From CBDCVO01 sp965223085 (GTDB taxonomy: Bacteria; Pseudomonadota; Gammaproteobacteria; Ga0077536): a DNA stretch of 64,000 nt. The DNA lies in the NCBI GenBank assembly GCA_965223085.1, contig OZ244981.1, forward strand, positions 2,170,001 to 2,234,000, written 5' to 3'. The translations under genes and the position numbers were made by a program. Below, in pieces: positions 1 through 8,474 of this stretch. The first letter of the stretch is position 1. The number at the start of each line of letters is the position of its first letter. The notes below the pieces were generated by a model. That model saw only the letters and a list, made by a program, of their open reading frames with translations. It ran no database searches and was not told the origin of the DNA.

Positions 1-304
1 GCCGGCTCATCACCCCAGGGCCGAAATTTTCCACCACCACATCAACGGTGGTGGCGAGTTCGGCCACTATTGCCTGTCCTTGCGCGGCTTTTACGTCCAG
101 GCATAGGCTTTGTTTGCCGCGGTTTTGCTGCACAAAATAACCGCTGCGCCGATCGACCATGGCCGGCAGGACGCGGGCGGGATCGCCCTCCGGCGCTTGC
201 TCGATTTTGATCACCTCGGCGCCCATTTCAGCTAAGAAGCGGGTTACGGTGGGCCCGGCAAGATACTGCGTGAAATCGAGTACGCGAATACCTTCGAGGA
301 TCAT
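1..304 (-). CDS. CaiB/BaiF-type (class III) CoA-transferase, N-terminal part, cut by window edge
   Basis: The 101 visible residues begin MILEGIRVLDFTQYLAGP and continue with FLAEMGAEVIKIE, the standard opening of class III CoA-transferases, which move CoA between acyl groups (carnitine, formyl, succinyl and other esters). The catalytic Asp of the family lies further along and is outside the window, so activity and substrate cannot be judged. The gene runs off the left edge. It lies downstream of the tetR-like gene in the same direction, with a short palindrome in the gap. It could act with the acyl-CoA enzymes elsewhere in the window, but that is inference. Confidence 0.9.
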   Translation of the reverse strand, partial: MILEGIRVLDFTQYLAGPTVTRFLAEMGAEVIKIEQAPEGDPARVLPAMVDRRSGYFVQQNRGKQSLCLDVKAAQGQAIVAELATTVDVVVENFGPGVMSR

Positions 305-469
305 TTTGTAGTGAGCGCTACGTGCGTATTTATTGCGTTGCAACAATCACTGCGCATCGGCAATATGCCTCCTGAAGGCGACGCGTTCCCCAAAACACCA
401 TACGGGTTCGCGCTTAGCGGCCACACACCACTGTCTTGACAATTCTGCGGAGCGCGCACTACACTAAAC

Positions 470-483
470 ATACGCTACCGTAT
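470..483. promoter_or_regulatory. Candidate TetR-type operator palindrome
   Basis: ATACG-CTAC-CGTAT is a perfect 5-bp inverted repeat with a 4-bp spacer. It sits between the end of the TetR gene and the start of the CoA-transferase gene, about 165 bp upstream of the latter. Spacing and size fit a TetR-family half-site pair, but there is only one copy, and I see none in the 179-bp gap between tetR and the iron-sulfur protein gene. Assignment to this regulator is inference. Confidence 0.35.
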
Positions 484-492
484 CTTAAGTCC

Positions 493-1077
493 TTAATAGG
501 CTGCTTGCCCTTCGTCTAAAGGACGACAGATTAATAACTTAAAGCGTCGCTCGGCGAGTTCGTCGCGCAGCGCCGGATCAATATGCAGCGACGTGGTGTA
601 CTCGCCGACCTGATAAAAATAGAGCGCTCTGGCGCGTAATGATGATTCAGCTTGATCAAATTCCGCAGCGCGAAACAAGCGCGCTAAGTAGTCGATGCGA
701 CGCCGGTCGATGTCGGCAACCGCGTCGCTGGCGTAGCCGTCGAACCGTGCGAATTCGCGCATCGCGACATCGTGGCGGGAATCGTCGGTATGGTCGGTAA
801 ATGCGATGACGGCTTTGATAAGCGTGGCGGGATCGCTGCCAGAAGGGCTATCTAGGGACTCGATGAAGGCGATTTGCTTATCTCGCCAGCCGTCCACCAT
901 ATTATGCAACAACTCGTCTCGATTCTTAAAGTGCCAATAAAAACTTCCTTTTGTGACCTGCAGTTCGCGCGCGAGCACCTCGACTTTAACGTGACTAATG
1001 CCGTGGGAAAACAAAACGTCCAGCGCTTTGTGCAGCCAGACGTCGCGGTCAAATGATTTGCGGGCAGTGTTTGTCAT
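493..1077 (-). CDS. TetR/AcrR-family transcriptional regulator
   Basis: This is a 194-residue protein, the usual TetR length. The N-terminal helix-turn-helix is clear: a three-helix region at about residues 12-58 includes VKVEVLARELQVTKGSFYWH, where the family GSFYWHF recognition-helix motif appears. The C-terminal ligand-binding half has no recognisable signature. It is transcribed away from the iron-sulfur/2-oxoacid oxidoreductase operon that starts 180 bp upstream, and towards the CoA-transferase. Divergence makes that operon a plausible target, and the palindrome at 470-483 makes the CoA-transferase another. The effector is unknown. Confidence 0.9.
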   Translation of the reverse strand: MTNTARKSFDRDVWLHKALDVLFSHGISHVKVEVLARELQVTKGSFYWHFKNRDELLHNMVDGWRDKQIAFIESLDSPSGSDPATLIKAVIAFTDHTDDSRHDVAMREFARFDGYASDAVADIDRRRIDYLARLFRAAEFDQAESSLRARALYFYQVGEYTTSLHIDPALRDELAERRFKLLICRPLDEGQAAY

Positions 1078-1256
1078 GTTCTACAGCCTCATTGGCAGCC
1101 GACCGGAAGATGTGCAGAGACCGAGCGCGGATTCCAAGACCTGCGTCTCGCTGGGCTGCGTATAGGCCAACTAGTGTACCCACACACGCGCCCGGAGACC
1201 ACGCTTTCGTGGCGTTCATCTAGCCGCTGTCGGCGCACAGCTAAGGAGAATTTATC

Positions 1257-2525
1257 TTGGACTCGGAAAAGTTAACGCAAGCGGTACAAGCACGCTATCA
1301 CGCGTTGTTGGAAAACGAAGCAGATCCCAACGAGTGGGCGTACGCGTGGCGGTCGGAATATAACCGCGGGGGGTTTAAAGCCGTTGATTTTTTGATGCGG
1401 GAGGTCGTTGATCCGGGCAAATGCGTCGGTTGTGCCGCGTGTGTCACGATTTGCCCGGTGGATGTGTTCGATTACCGGGCCGAGCGGCCTATTAGCGCTC
1501 GCAGTGACGCTTGTGTCTACTGCGAGCTCTGCGCCGATGCCTGTCCGGTACTGCGCCCAACCGATCAGGACTTGCCCCAGCAAATCGGTCTGCGCGAACC
1601 CTTAGTCGACGAAGGATTCGGTCCTTACAATTACGCGGTTTACGCGCGCGCCAAGCCGGGCTTGTATGACACGCAATTTCAGGATGGGGGCGTGTGCAGC
1701 ACGCTGCTTATCAACGAAATGAAACGCGGCGCGATCAACGCGGCCGTGCTCGGCGCAGAACTCCCCGACGATCCACAGTTCGGCACGCAATTGCTCGCGA
1801 AAACGCCGCAAGACGTGCTTGCTAGTGCGCGATCTCGATATACCTATCAGGCTAATACCTTGGCGCTCGTGCAAGCGATGAAGGAAGACGCGGGCCCCCT
1901 GGCGGTGGTTGGTGTGCCGTGTCAAGTCGACGGCGTACGCCAACAACAATTCTCAAGCATTCGTCTCGATGTTGCCGAATGGTATCGTAACAATATCAAA
2001 CTCGTTATCGGCTTGTTTTGCTCGGAGAGCTTTACTGAACAAGGCATGCAATCAATTGCCGACGATTTGAACGTGCCGCGAAAAGACATTGTCAACATCA
2101 ATGTCAAGGGCAAGATCGAAATCACGCTACGTGACGGGCGGGAGGAACGAAGATCACTGAAGGCGTTTGGCAAGTATGCGCGACCGGCCTGCTTGTACTG
2201 CCTGGATTACGCCGCGGACAACGCCGACATCGGCCTCGGCGGCATTGGTATCGATGGTTGGACGTTCACTGCAGTGCGGACTGAGGCGGGTCACCAAGCT
2301 TTTCAGGCGGCCCTCGACGCTGGTCTGCTAGAGACCAGATCGATGGAAAATTACCCGCAAGGAAAAGCCTTGGTTGCGAAGCTATCGAAATACAAACGTA
2401 ATCGCCCCCTGCCGGCGCTGATGCCGACCTTGGCGGAGCGCGAAGCGATTGGCAATCTCGATCCAAAGCATTTCTACAAGGATTACAAAAAGCCGGTAGG
2501 GGCGTCTGTGGAGCGCACGGGATGA
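1257..2525 (+). CDS. FrhB-like (coenzyme F420 hydrogenase beta family) 8Fe-8S iron-sulfur flavoprotein
   Basis: This 422-residue protein carries two adjacent CxxCxxCxxxCP clusters (Cys56/59/62/66 and Cys86/89/92/96), as in a bacterial 2[4Fe-4S] ferredoxin. FrhB N- and C-terminal domains follow, the latter with the CLYCLDYAADNADIGLGG segment typical of the family (about residues 304-325). Family members pass electrons between iron-sulfur centres and a flavin-linked acceptor. The start is TTG with a strong AAGGAG ribosome site 10 bp upstream. It overlaps korA by 4 bp, so it is probably the electron acceptor or third subunit of the oxidoreductase. The F420 in the family name does not imply F420 use here. 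Confidence 0.87.
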   Translation: MDSEKLTQAVQARYHALLENEADPNEWAYAWRSEYNRGGFKAVDFLMREVVDPGKCVGCAACVTICPVDVFDYRAERPISARSDACVYCELCADACPVLRPTDQDLPQQIGLREPLVDEGFGPYNYAVYARAKPGLYDTQFQDGGVCSTLLINEMKRGAINAAVLGAELPDDPQFGTQLLAKTPQDVLASARSRYTYQANTLALVQAMKEDAGPLAVVGVPCQVDGVRQQQFSSIRLDVAEWYRNNIKLVIGLFCSESFTEQGMQSIADDLNVPRKDIVNINVKGKIEITLRDGREERRSLKAFGKYARPACLYCLDYAADNADIGLGGIGIDGWTFTAVRTEAGHQAFQAALDAGLLETRSMENYPQGKALVAKLSKYKRNRPLPALMPTLAEREAIGNLDPKHFYKDYKKPVGASVERTG

Positions 2526-4321
2526 GCGCGAAAAAACCACCAAAACCACTAAAAGATCTCAACGTCGTGGTCGCGGGCCAGGGTGGCGATGGGTCATTGA
2601 CGGTGATCTCGCTGCTCGCCGGGGTGCTGCAACAAGGTGGCATGAAAGCGTATACCGAGCGCGACGTGTTATCGCGAATAAAAGGCGGGATTACCTCCGC
2701 GACCTTGCGCGCTTTTCACGGTGAGCGTTACTGCATAGGTAGCCGCATTGACGTCATGATGGCGTTTGATCCCGATGCCATCGAAAAACGCCGCGCGCAA
2801 TTGGATAGCGATAGCGTGCTCATTTACGATAATTCCGCTGGTGAGCTCGCCAGCGATATTGTTCCCGCCGGGGTGGTGACTTATGGCGCCTCGTTTGCAC
2901 GCCACGCGGTGCGCATGTTTCGCCGTGATATTTTCAAAAACAGCATTGGGTTTGCGTTTCTCGCTCGCGTGCTCGGCTTGCCCGATGAAGTGCTAAAGCA
3001 ATCGTTCGAACGTCGTTTTAGCCGCGCGGGCGCGCAGATCTTGAAGTACAATTTGCAAGCGCTTGAAGTCGGTTTTGACCTCGCAGAACAAGCGGGTCTG
3101 GATGCCGACAATGGTCTCTACGAACTCGAACACGCCGAGCGCCAGGCACAAATGCTCATTACCGGTAACGAAGCGACGGCATTGGGATTTCTCGTCTCCG
3201 GGGGTCGCTTTTTCGCCGGTTATCCAATCACCCCTTCTACCGATATCATGGAATGGCTGAGCAAATGGTTACCGAAGTTCGGTGGCGTAGTGCGGCAAGC
3301 CGAAGATGAGTTGTCGGCTATCAACATGGCCATTGGGTCGGCGTTGACCGGTACCCGCACGATGATCGCGACTAGCGGGCCTGGTTTGTCCTTGATGCAG
3401 GAGGGCATCGGGCAAGCGGGCATGGCCGAAATACCGTTAGTGATCGCCGACGCTCAACGTGGTGGCCCTAGTACCGGCTTGCCGACGAAGCCCGAACAGA
3501 GCGATCTCAACCTTATTTTATTCGGCGGTCATGGAGATTTCCCCCGCGTGGTGCTGGCGCCGGGAACCCCAGAACAGTGTTTCTATGTCGCGGTACAGGC
3601 GACGAATCTCGCCCAGAAATACCAGTGCCCGGTGTTTATCGTGCTCGATCAGGGTCTAGGTCAGAATAGCGCTACGATCGATACCGTGGATTTAGATCAA
3701 GTGGTCGTCGACCAGGGCAAACGCCTCAACTCGGACGAGCTTGCGGGCAAGCCCGAATATAAACGTTATGCGTTCAGCGAAGATGGGATTTCACCGTTGA
3801 CGGTACCGGGCATGGCGAACGGCATGTGGTTGGTAACGGGTAATGAGCATGATGAATTTGGCCACGTCAATACCCATCCTATTAATCGTCAACGCATGAT
3901 GGACAAGCGCCAACAAAAGCTCGTCACGATGCAAGCAGAATTACCCCGTGCATACCGCCGCGGTGATGCACAGGCCGAGATCGGGATTATCGGTATCGGC
4001 ATGGCCTATGGGGCGATTACCGAAGCCTTAGAGGAACTCGCCGCGCGGGGGATCAACATGCAGTTTTTTCAACCCCAGACGCTGATGCCGCTGTTGCCAG
4101 AAACCTCGGCGTTCGTTGACGCGCGCAAATATACCTACGTGGTTGACTACAACGCAGGTGCCCAACTGTACGGCTACTTGCTCCATGAAGGTGTCGAGCG
4201 CGCTAAACTCCGCAGCATCCTTAAATACGATGCCTTGCCCATCACGCCCGCGGATATCGTCCGCGCCGTGGTCGAGCGAGAAAAATCCGATCCACATTCT
4301 GTACAGGTACAAGTAGCATGA
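2522..4321 (+). CDS. korA: 2-oxoacid:acceptor oxidoreductase, fused gamma-alpha subunit (KorA type)
   Basis: The 599-residue chain holds the gamma domain first (about 12-190, with GQGGDGS and SRIKGGITSATLR) and then the pyrimidine-binding alpha domain (about 210-580, with GFLVSGGRFFAGYPITPSTD). This fusion order is usual for bacterial 2-oxoglutarate/2-oxoacid:ferredoxin oxidoreductases. These enzymes oxidatively decarboxylate a 2-oxoacid to its CoA ester with thiamine diphosphate and pass electrons to ferredoxin. The alpha chain has no ferredoxin domain of its own, which fits the separate FrhB-like partner upstream. ATGA overlaps at both ends (2522-2525, 4318-4321) indicate translational coupling. 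Whether 2-oxoglutarate, pyruvate or branched 2-oxoacids are used cannot be told from sequence alone. Confidence 0.9.
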   Translation: MSAKKPPKPLKDLNVVVAGQGGDGSLTVISLLAGVLQQGGMKAYTERDVLSRIKGGITSATLRAFHGERYCIGSRIDVMMAFDPDAIEKRRAQLDSDSVLIYDNSAGELASDIVPAGVVTYGASFARHAVRMFRRDIFKNSIGFAFLARVLGLPDEVLKQSFERRFSRAGAQILKYNLQALEVGFDLAEQAGLDADNGLYELEHAERQAQMLITGNEATALGFLVSGGRFFAGYPITPSTDIMEWLSKWLPKFGGVVRQAEDELSAINMAIGSALTGTRTMIATSGPGLSLMQEGIGQAGMAEIPLVIADAQRGGPSTGLPTKPEQSDLNLILFGGHGDFPRVVLAPGTPEQCFYVAVQATNLAQKYQCPVFIVLDQGLGQNSATIDTVDLDQVVVDQGKRLNSDELAGKPEYKRYAFSEDGISPLTVPGMANGMWLVTGNEHDEFGHVNTHPINRQRMMDKRQQKLVTMQAELPRAYRRGDAQAEIGIIGIGMAYGAITEALEELAARGINMQFFQPQTLMPLLPETSAFVDARKYTYVVDYNAGAQLYGYLLHEGVERAKLRSILKYDALPITPADIVRAVVEREKSDPHSVQVQVA

Positions 4322-5181
4322 CAAAAACATTCACGCCCGCGCGACCGATCTGGTGTGCCGGCTGCGGTGATTTCGGCGTCTTACAAGCGCTTGAGCAGAG
4401 TCTTGCAAAACTCGGGATTCAGGCGCACGAGACGCTGATCGTTGCCGGCATCGGTTGTTCCGGCTCCCTGCAAAATAACCTGTCCTGCTACGGATACCAT
4501 ACCTTGCATGGGCGCGTATTACCGGTTTGCACAGGTGCCAAACTCGCTAATCCAAATTTAACGGTTATCGGTGTCGGTGGCGACGGCGACGGCTATGCCA
4601 TCGGCAGCGGACATTTTCTGCACACCGTTAAGCGTAACCCGTCCCTGACTTATATTGTGATGAATAACGGCACTTATGGACTCACAAAAGGCCAGCCCTC
4701 GCCCACGAGTCCCGTCGGCTACGGACCGAATTTGGAAGAGGACTTTGACCCGCTAATGCTCGCGATAAGCATTCCTGGGGCGAGTTTTCTCGCGCGCGGT
4801 TACACAGGTCAGCCGGCGCAGTTGTTAGCACTTACAGTTGCGGCCTTAGAGCATGCGCGTGCGGGTCGTGGTTTTGCGTATCTGGAAATCTTATCGCCGT
4901 GCGTTACTTATAACGACACTTATCGTCAATGGCGCACAGCGGTACACAATGTCGATAGCGATCCTGACTATGACGCGACCGATCGCGGCGCCTCGTTCGC
5001 ACACTTGCTCGCGTGGCGCGCGGCCGGCAAAATTCCTATCGGCTTGTTGTACTCAGGCGAACGCAAGGCTTTGGAAGCGCAGGTCGCGAGCACCCAATTT
5101 ATGGTGCCTGCGGAATTGGATATCGATCCGGTGGCATTGCGACCCCGCTATGATGAAGTAGTGCAGTCCTTTTTGCGCTAG
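4318..5181 (+). CDS. korB: 2-oxoacid:acceptor oxidoreductase, thiamine diphosphate-binding beta subunit
   Basis: The 287-residue protein opens with IWCAGCGDFGVLQALEQ, has GIGCSGSLQNN near residue 45 and the TPP motif GDGDGYAIGSGH followed by MNNGTYGLTKGQPSPTS. These are the signature stretches of the KorB subunit, including the Cys residues that bind its 4Fe-4S cluster. It completes a three-gene operon with the FrhB-like protein and korA. No terminator is visible after it; the transposase-bearing element begins 38 bp downstream of the stop. Confidence 0.92.
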   Translation: MTKTFTPARPIWCAGCGDFGVLQALEQSLAKLGIQAHETLIVAGIGCSGSLQNNLSCYGYHTLHGRVLPVCTGAKLANPNLTVIGVGGDGDGYAIGSGHFLHTVKRNPSLTYIVMNNGTYGLTKGQPSPTSPVGYGPNLEEDFDPLMLAISIPGASFLARGYTGQPAQLLALTVAALEHARAGRGFAYLEILSPCVTYNDTYRQWRTAVHNVDSDPDYDATDRGASFAHLLAWRAAGKIPIGLLYSGERKALEAQVASTQFMVPAELDIDPVALRPRYDEVVQSFLR

Positions 5182-5218
5182 CGGCCTGCCGAACTTAGAA
5201 AATATGGAAAATATAAAA

Positions 5219-5237
5219 TATAGGACACCCAATAAAA
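5219..5237 (+). repeat. Left 19-bp inverted repeat of the transposase segment
   Basis: TATAGGACACCCAATAAAA. It pairs with 6348-6366 with one mismatch (T here against C in the partner, at position 15). It lies 73 bp upstream of the transposase start codon. Confidence 0.75.
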
Positions 5238-5310
5238 GTTTGAGCCAAATTAGCGGTTCGTTTAGTATGGTCGTGTAGTTTCACGGTATCTTGTCAAGGA
5301 GGACGAGACG

Positions 5311-6303
5311 ATGACCCAATCCCGTTCGAGTATCGTGTCGGTGTCTGACACGCCTTATTATCATTGTATTTCCCGCTGTGTACGCCGTGCGTCTCTCTGC
5401 GGTGAAGACCGCTATACCGGCCAATCGTTTGAACATCGTCGCGATTGGTTTGTGGAGCGCTTAGCCTTACTCACCGAGGTGTTCGCGATAGAAGTCTGCG
5501 CCTATGCGGTGATGAGCAATCACTGCCATGTGGTCGTTAACATCGTGGCTGATAAAGCCAGCGCGTTCACTGTCGATGAAGTCATCGAGCGCTGGTGTCG
5601 GTTGTATCGGGGCCCTGACGTCATGCAACGGTATCGACAGGGGGACACATTAACCACCTCGGAGCGTGCGGCGGTCACAGACACTGTGGTAGTTTGGCGT
5701 GCCCGCTTATCCGATTTGAGTTGGTTCATGCGTTGTTTGAACGAGTACATTGCGCGGCGCGCGAATGCCGAAGATGGGTGTACGGGTCGATTCTGGGAAG
5801 GACGGTTTAAGTCTCAAGCCTTGCTTGATGAAACAGCGTTAATCACCGCGATGACCTATGTTGACTTGAATCCGATCCGCGCTGGGTTGGCGACAGACTT
5901 GACCGATAGTGACAAGACATCGGTCAAACAACGGCTTGAAGCAGTCACTCAGCCGAATGAAGATGTACCCGCTATCCTGCTGACACCCTTCGCGGGCATC
6001 GCGAACCACCTGGCCGCGGGCTTACCGTTTAATCTGCAAGATTACCTGGCCTTAGTCGACTGGACCGGGCGTTGTGTTCGACCGGACAAACGTGGCGCGA
6101 TTGATCCAGTTACGCCGACCATTTTGATCCAACTGGGGATCGCACACGACGAATGGTTACCTACGGTGACGACGATGCAATCCAGATTTGAATTGGTCAT
6201 GGGCTCACCTGAGAAGATGAAGGTTCACGCTGAAGCTAGAGGCGGCCATTTTTATCGCGGGTACCGACACGCGTTGCGGTTCTATCGGCGAATCGCAGCT
6301 TAG
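5311..6303 (+). CDS. REP-associated tyrosine transposase (Y1_Tnp / IS200-like superfamily)
   Basis: The 330-residue protein contains the Y1_Tnp hallmarks: YYHCISRCVRR near residue 16, the metal-binding His-x-His in MSNHCHVVVN (His71 and His73), a candidate catalytic Tyr146 in LNEYIARRAN, then GRFWEGRFKSQALL and YVDLNPIRAGL (183-193). These enzymes nick and rejoin single-stranded DNA and, in the REP-associated group, act on short palindromic repeats. A GGAGGA ribosome site precedes the ATG. The C-terminal 110 residues are an extra domain seen in longer members. The gene looks intact. It is a single copy here, enclosed by the 19-bp inverted repeat. Confidence 0.88.
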   Translation: MTQSRSSIVSVSDTPYYHCISRCVRRASLCGEDRYTGQSFEHRRDWFVERLALLTEVFAIEVCAYAVMSNHCHVVVNIVADKASAFTVDEVIERWCRLYRGPDVMQRYRQGDTLTTSERAAVTDTVVVWRARLSDLSWFMRCLNEYIARRANAEDGCTGRFWEGRFKSQALLDETALITAMTYVDLNPIRAGLATDLTDSDKTSVKQRLEAVTQPNEDVPAILLTPFAGIANHLAAGLPFNLQDYLALVDWTGRCVRPDKRGAIDPVTPTILIQLGIAHDEWLPTVTTMQSRFELVMGSPEKMKVHAEARGGHFYRGYRHALRFYRRIAA

Positions 6304-6347
6304 CGCACGGACACTAGCCAGTAATCGCCTTTTAACTTGTCCGTGAA

Positions 6348-6366
6348 TTTTGTTGGGTGTCCTATA
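6348..6366 (-). repeat. Right 19-bp inverted repeat of the transposase segment
   Basis: Read on the minus strand this is TATAGGACACCCAACAAAA, matching 18 of 19 bases of the left copy. It falls in the leader of ytoQ and may carry promoter or attenuation function for that gene. Confidence 0.75.
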
Positions 6367-6414
6367 ATCCATAATCTCTTCACGCATATTGTGCTTATCG
6401 AAGGTCCTACGATG

Positions 6415-6864
6415 ATGAATAAAACTTGGAACGTCTATCTTGCCGGTGAAATTCATTCCGATTGGCGTGCCCAGATCGAGACGGCCGCGGCGGCTGACGC
6501 GTTGCCGGTGACGTTTTCTGCACCAGTCACTGACCACACGGCGAGTGATATGTGCGGTGTGAACATACTCGGCGCAGAATCGCAGCCATTTTGGCAAGAC
6601 CGCAAGGGCGCTGGGTTAAACGCGATTCGTACCTCGGCGATGATTCGTGACGCGGACGTGGTAGTGGTGAGGTTTGGTTCGCAATACAAGCAATGGAACG
6701 CAGCTTTCGACGCCGGCTACGCTGCCGCGTTAAACAAACCCTTAGTCATTTTGCATGATGAAGAGCATGATCACGCTCTCAAGGAAGTCGATGCCGCAGC
6801 GAGTGCGACGGCTCGCACACCGCAGCAAGTAGTGGAGATACTGCGTTATGTCATAAGCGCATGA
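6415..6864 (+). CDS. ytoQ: YtoQ family protein
   Basis: About 149 residues, the usual YtoQ length. The start region NKTWNVYLAGEIHSDWR and the later DADVVVVRFGSQYKQWNAAFDAGYAAAL segment match this small nucleoside-2-deoxyribosyltransferase-like fold. The biochemical role of the family is not established. Two adjacent ATG codons (6412 and 6415) are possible starts. A longer reading from 6337 would run through the transposase segment's right repeat and lacks family similarity, so I reject it. The gene stands alone, downstream of the transposase segment. Confidence 0.85.
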   Translation: MNKTWNVYLAGEIHSDWRAQIETAAAADALPVTFSAPVTDHTASDMCGVNILGAESQPFWQDRKGAGLNAIRTSAMIRDADVVVVRFGSQYKQWNAAFDAGYAAALNKPLVILHDEEHDHALKEVDAAASATARTPQQVVEILRYVISA

Positions 6865-6953
6865 GCATCGGCGCGACGTGCCGCACGGAGTACTACAAAA
6901 ATTGCGGCTCAGGCGGTATCGTGATATTTACGCTCTGATGCTCAGGTAAAGCG

Positions 6954-7871
6954 ATGACGAGACAGCCTATTCAATTCGGCACAGCCCTGCGTTCGCCGCG
7001 CGATGTCGCGACTTCGGCGCGGCGCATCGAAGCGCTCGGCTTTGATGTTTTGGGCTGTGGAGAGCACATCACGTTTCATGGTGAGACGGCCAACGCGTTT
7101 GTCTCTCTGGCTGTCGCCGCGGGTGCAACCTCAAGCATCCGCTTAATGAGTACGATTACGCTGGTACCCCTCTATCCTGCGGCCGTCTTGGCTAAGCTGG
7201 GCGCGGCCCTAGATGTCGCTAGCGACGGTCGTTTTATGTTGGGTGTCGGCGTTGGCGGTGAATATCCGCCCGAGTTCGAGGCCTGTAGCGTGCCGGTCGA
7301 GCAGCGAGGCTCGCGGACCAATGAAGCCCTCGAGATTTTGCATCGAGTTTGGTGTGCACCGAACGTGAGTTATCAGGGTCGCTACACTACCCTGAACGAT
7401 TTTTCCTTGAAACCGCTCCCGCAGCAAAAACCGCGGCCGCCAATTTGGGTTTCGGGGCGTAAGAACGCAGCTATGGCACGCGCGGCGCGCTACGCTGAAG
7501 GTTGGTTGCCCTATATGTACACCCCCGCGCAGCTCGCCGCGAGCATCGAGAAAATCCATAGCGTCGGCGCTGATATGGGGCGCGATATGTCCGATTTTCA
7601 GGCCGGGCTGTACATTTTTGGCGCGCTTCACGAGGATGGTGAGCGTGCCCTTAAGATGGCGGCTGATCGTCTCAGTACGCAATATGCCCAGGACTTCAGT
7701 CAGTTGGTACACAAATATGCGCTTGCGGGAAACCCTGATCAAGTGCGCGCCCGATTGACGGAATATATCGATGCCGGTGCGCGTTTTATATTTTTCTCCG
7801 CCGCTTGTCCGGATGACTACGTTGACAAAAACTTGGAACTGTTCGCCGCGACGTTTCTGTCAGCGCCCTAA
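6954..7871 (+). CDS. Luciferase-like (LLM class) flavin or F420-dependent oxidoreductase
   Basis: A 305-residue bacterial-luciferase-fold protein. Typical segments are RIEALGFDVLGCGEH (about 24-38), LDVASDGRFMLGVGVGGEYPPE (85-107) and PPIWVSGRKNAAMARAARYAEGW with its conserved Gly-rich flavin contact. The subfamily is often annotated F420-dependent, yet most proteobacterial members probably use FMN. No F420 synthesis gene is in the window. Substrate is unknown. A cupin gene follows 67 bp downstream on the same strand, and the two may form a small catabolic pair. Confidence 0.85.
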   Translation: MTRQPIQFGTALRSPRDVATSARRIEALGFDVLGCGEHITFHGETANAFVSLAVAAGATSSIRLMSTITLVPLYPAAVLAKLGAALDVASDGRFMLGVGVGGEYPPEFEACSVPVEQRGSRTNEALEILHRVWCAPNVSYQGRYTTLNDFSLKPLPQQKPRPPIWVSGRKNAAMARAARYAEGWLPYMYTPAQLAASIEKIHSVGADMGRDMSDFQAGLYIFGALHEDGERALKMAADRLSTQYAQDFSQLVHKYALAGNPDQVRARLTEYIDAGARFIFFSAACPDDYVDKNLELFAATFLSAP

Positions 7872-7938
7872 GTGACTATACTTTGGTCCCTGGCAAGGCC
7901 ATCGTGGGCAGTGCGTGAACTTCAAGAGGTGTTGAGTC

Positions 7939-8367
7939 ATGAGTGCTGTATTGAAAGGGCTAGCGATCCGACTACCTAGCGATGCTGGCAGCAAAATGGC
8001 GTGGTGCGACTGCGCGCCGGGCATACAAGCAAAGACGCTCGCGATCGACGCAGCAAATAATACCGTGGAGTGCTTGATTCGCTTAGCACCAGGGTACAAA
8101 TCCGAGCGTCATACCCACATTTGCGAGACTTACGCTTATGTTTTGGAGGGTACGCTCATTAACCACACAACGGGTTGTGAATTTAACCCCGGTGACTTGT
8201 GTTACCAGCCCCATAATGATGAGCATGTCGAGGAAGCGGGCCCTGAGGGTTTGACTGCCTATGTGAGTTACCGCGGCAGAACTTCTGACCTCGTCGAGTT
8301 CTACGACGAATCCGGCGCCGTTTGCGGTACTTTCACGGTGCAAGATTTCGCCGATTTGCTTGCTTGA
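7939..8367 (+). CDS. Cupin-domain protein
   Basis: A 142-residue single-domain cupin. Motif 1 appears as PGYKSERHTHICETYAYVLEG with the HxH(x)4E metal ligands at about residues 55-61, and motif 2 as GDLCYQPHNDEHVEE. The protein resembles the small ChrR/dihydroxyacetophenone-dioxygenase-like cupins, which bind a divalent metal and may be dioxygenases or sensors. It follows the luciferase-like gene in the same direction. Function beyond metal binding is not determined. Confidence 0.83.
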   Translation: MSAVLKGLAIRLPSDAGSKMAWCDCAPGIQAKTLAIDAANNTVECLIRLAPGYKSERHTHICETYAYVLEGTLINHTTGCEFNPGDLCYQPHNDEHVEEAGPEGLTAYVSYRGRTSDLVEFYDESGAVCGTFTVQDFADLLA

Positions 8368-8449
8368 TCTCATGGCGCTGGGGAGTACCGTTGATGTGCT
8401 CCCCGACAATTGCCGTCGTTCCCGTCGGCTAGCTTCCCACGGCATCGTG

Positions 8450-8474
8450 GCGCTCGCGCAATATCCGGGCTAGC
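8450..8474 (-). repeat. Dispersed repeat, single end (GCAATATCCGGGCTA type)
   Basis: GCGCTCGCGCAATATCCGGG followed by CTAGC is the inverse form of the AGCCCGGATATTGC end found at six other loci. It abuts the GTG start of the MotA-like gene at 8475, so the repeat forms the leader where a ribosome site would be expected; no Shine-Dalgarno sequence is visible. Confidence 0.7.

Larger units (their letters stand above)
5219..6366 (+). mobile_element. Y1-transposase element bounded by a 19-bp inverted repeat
   Basis: A 1148-bp segment starts with TATAGGACACCCAATAAAA and ends with its reverse complement carrying a single mismatch. The only gene inside is the Y1/REP-type transposase. No convincing target-site duplication flanks it. 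The right end lies about 46 bp before the ytoQ start, so the segment sits between the korAB operon and ytoQ. Inverted ends are not expected for single-strand IS200-type transposition, so the pair may instead be a REP/REPIN-like structure around a resident gene. Confidence 0.6.

Noticed and set aside
6954..7871. Evidence for F420 metabolism from the luciferase-like and FrhB-like genes
   Set aside because: Both families have many members that use flavin or iron-sulfur centres only, and no F420 biosynthesis gene is visible.
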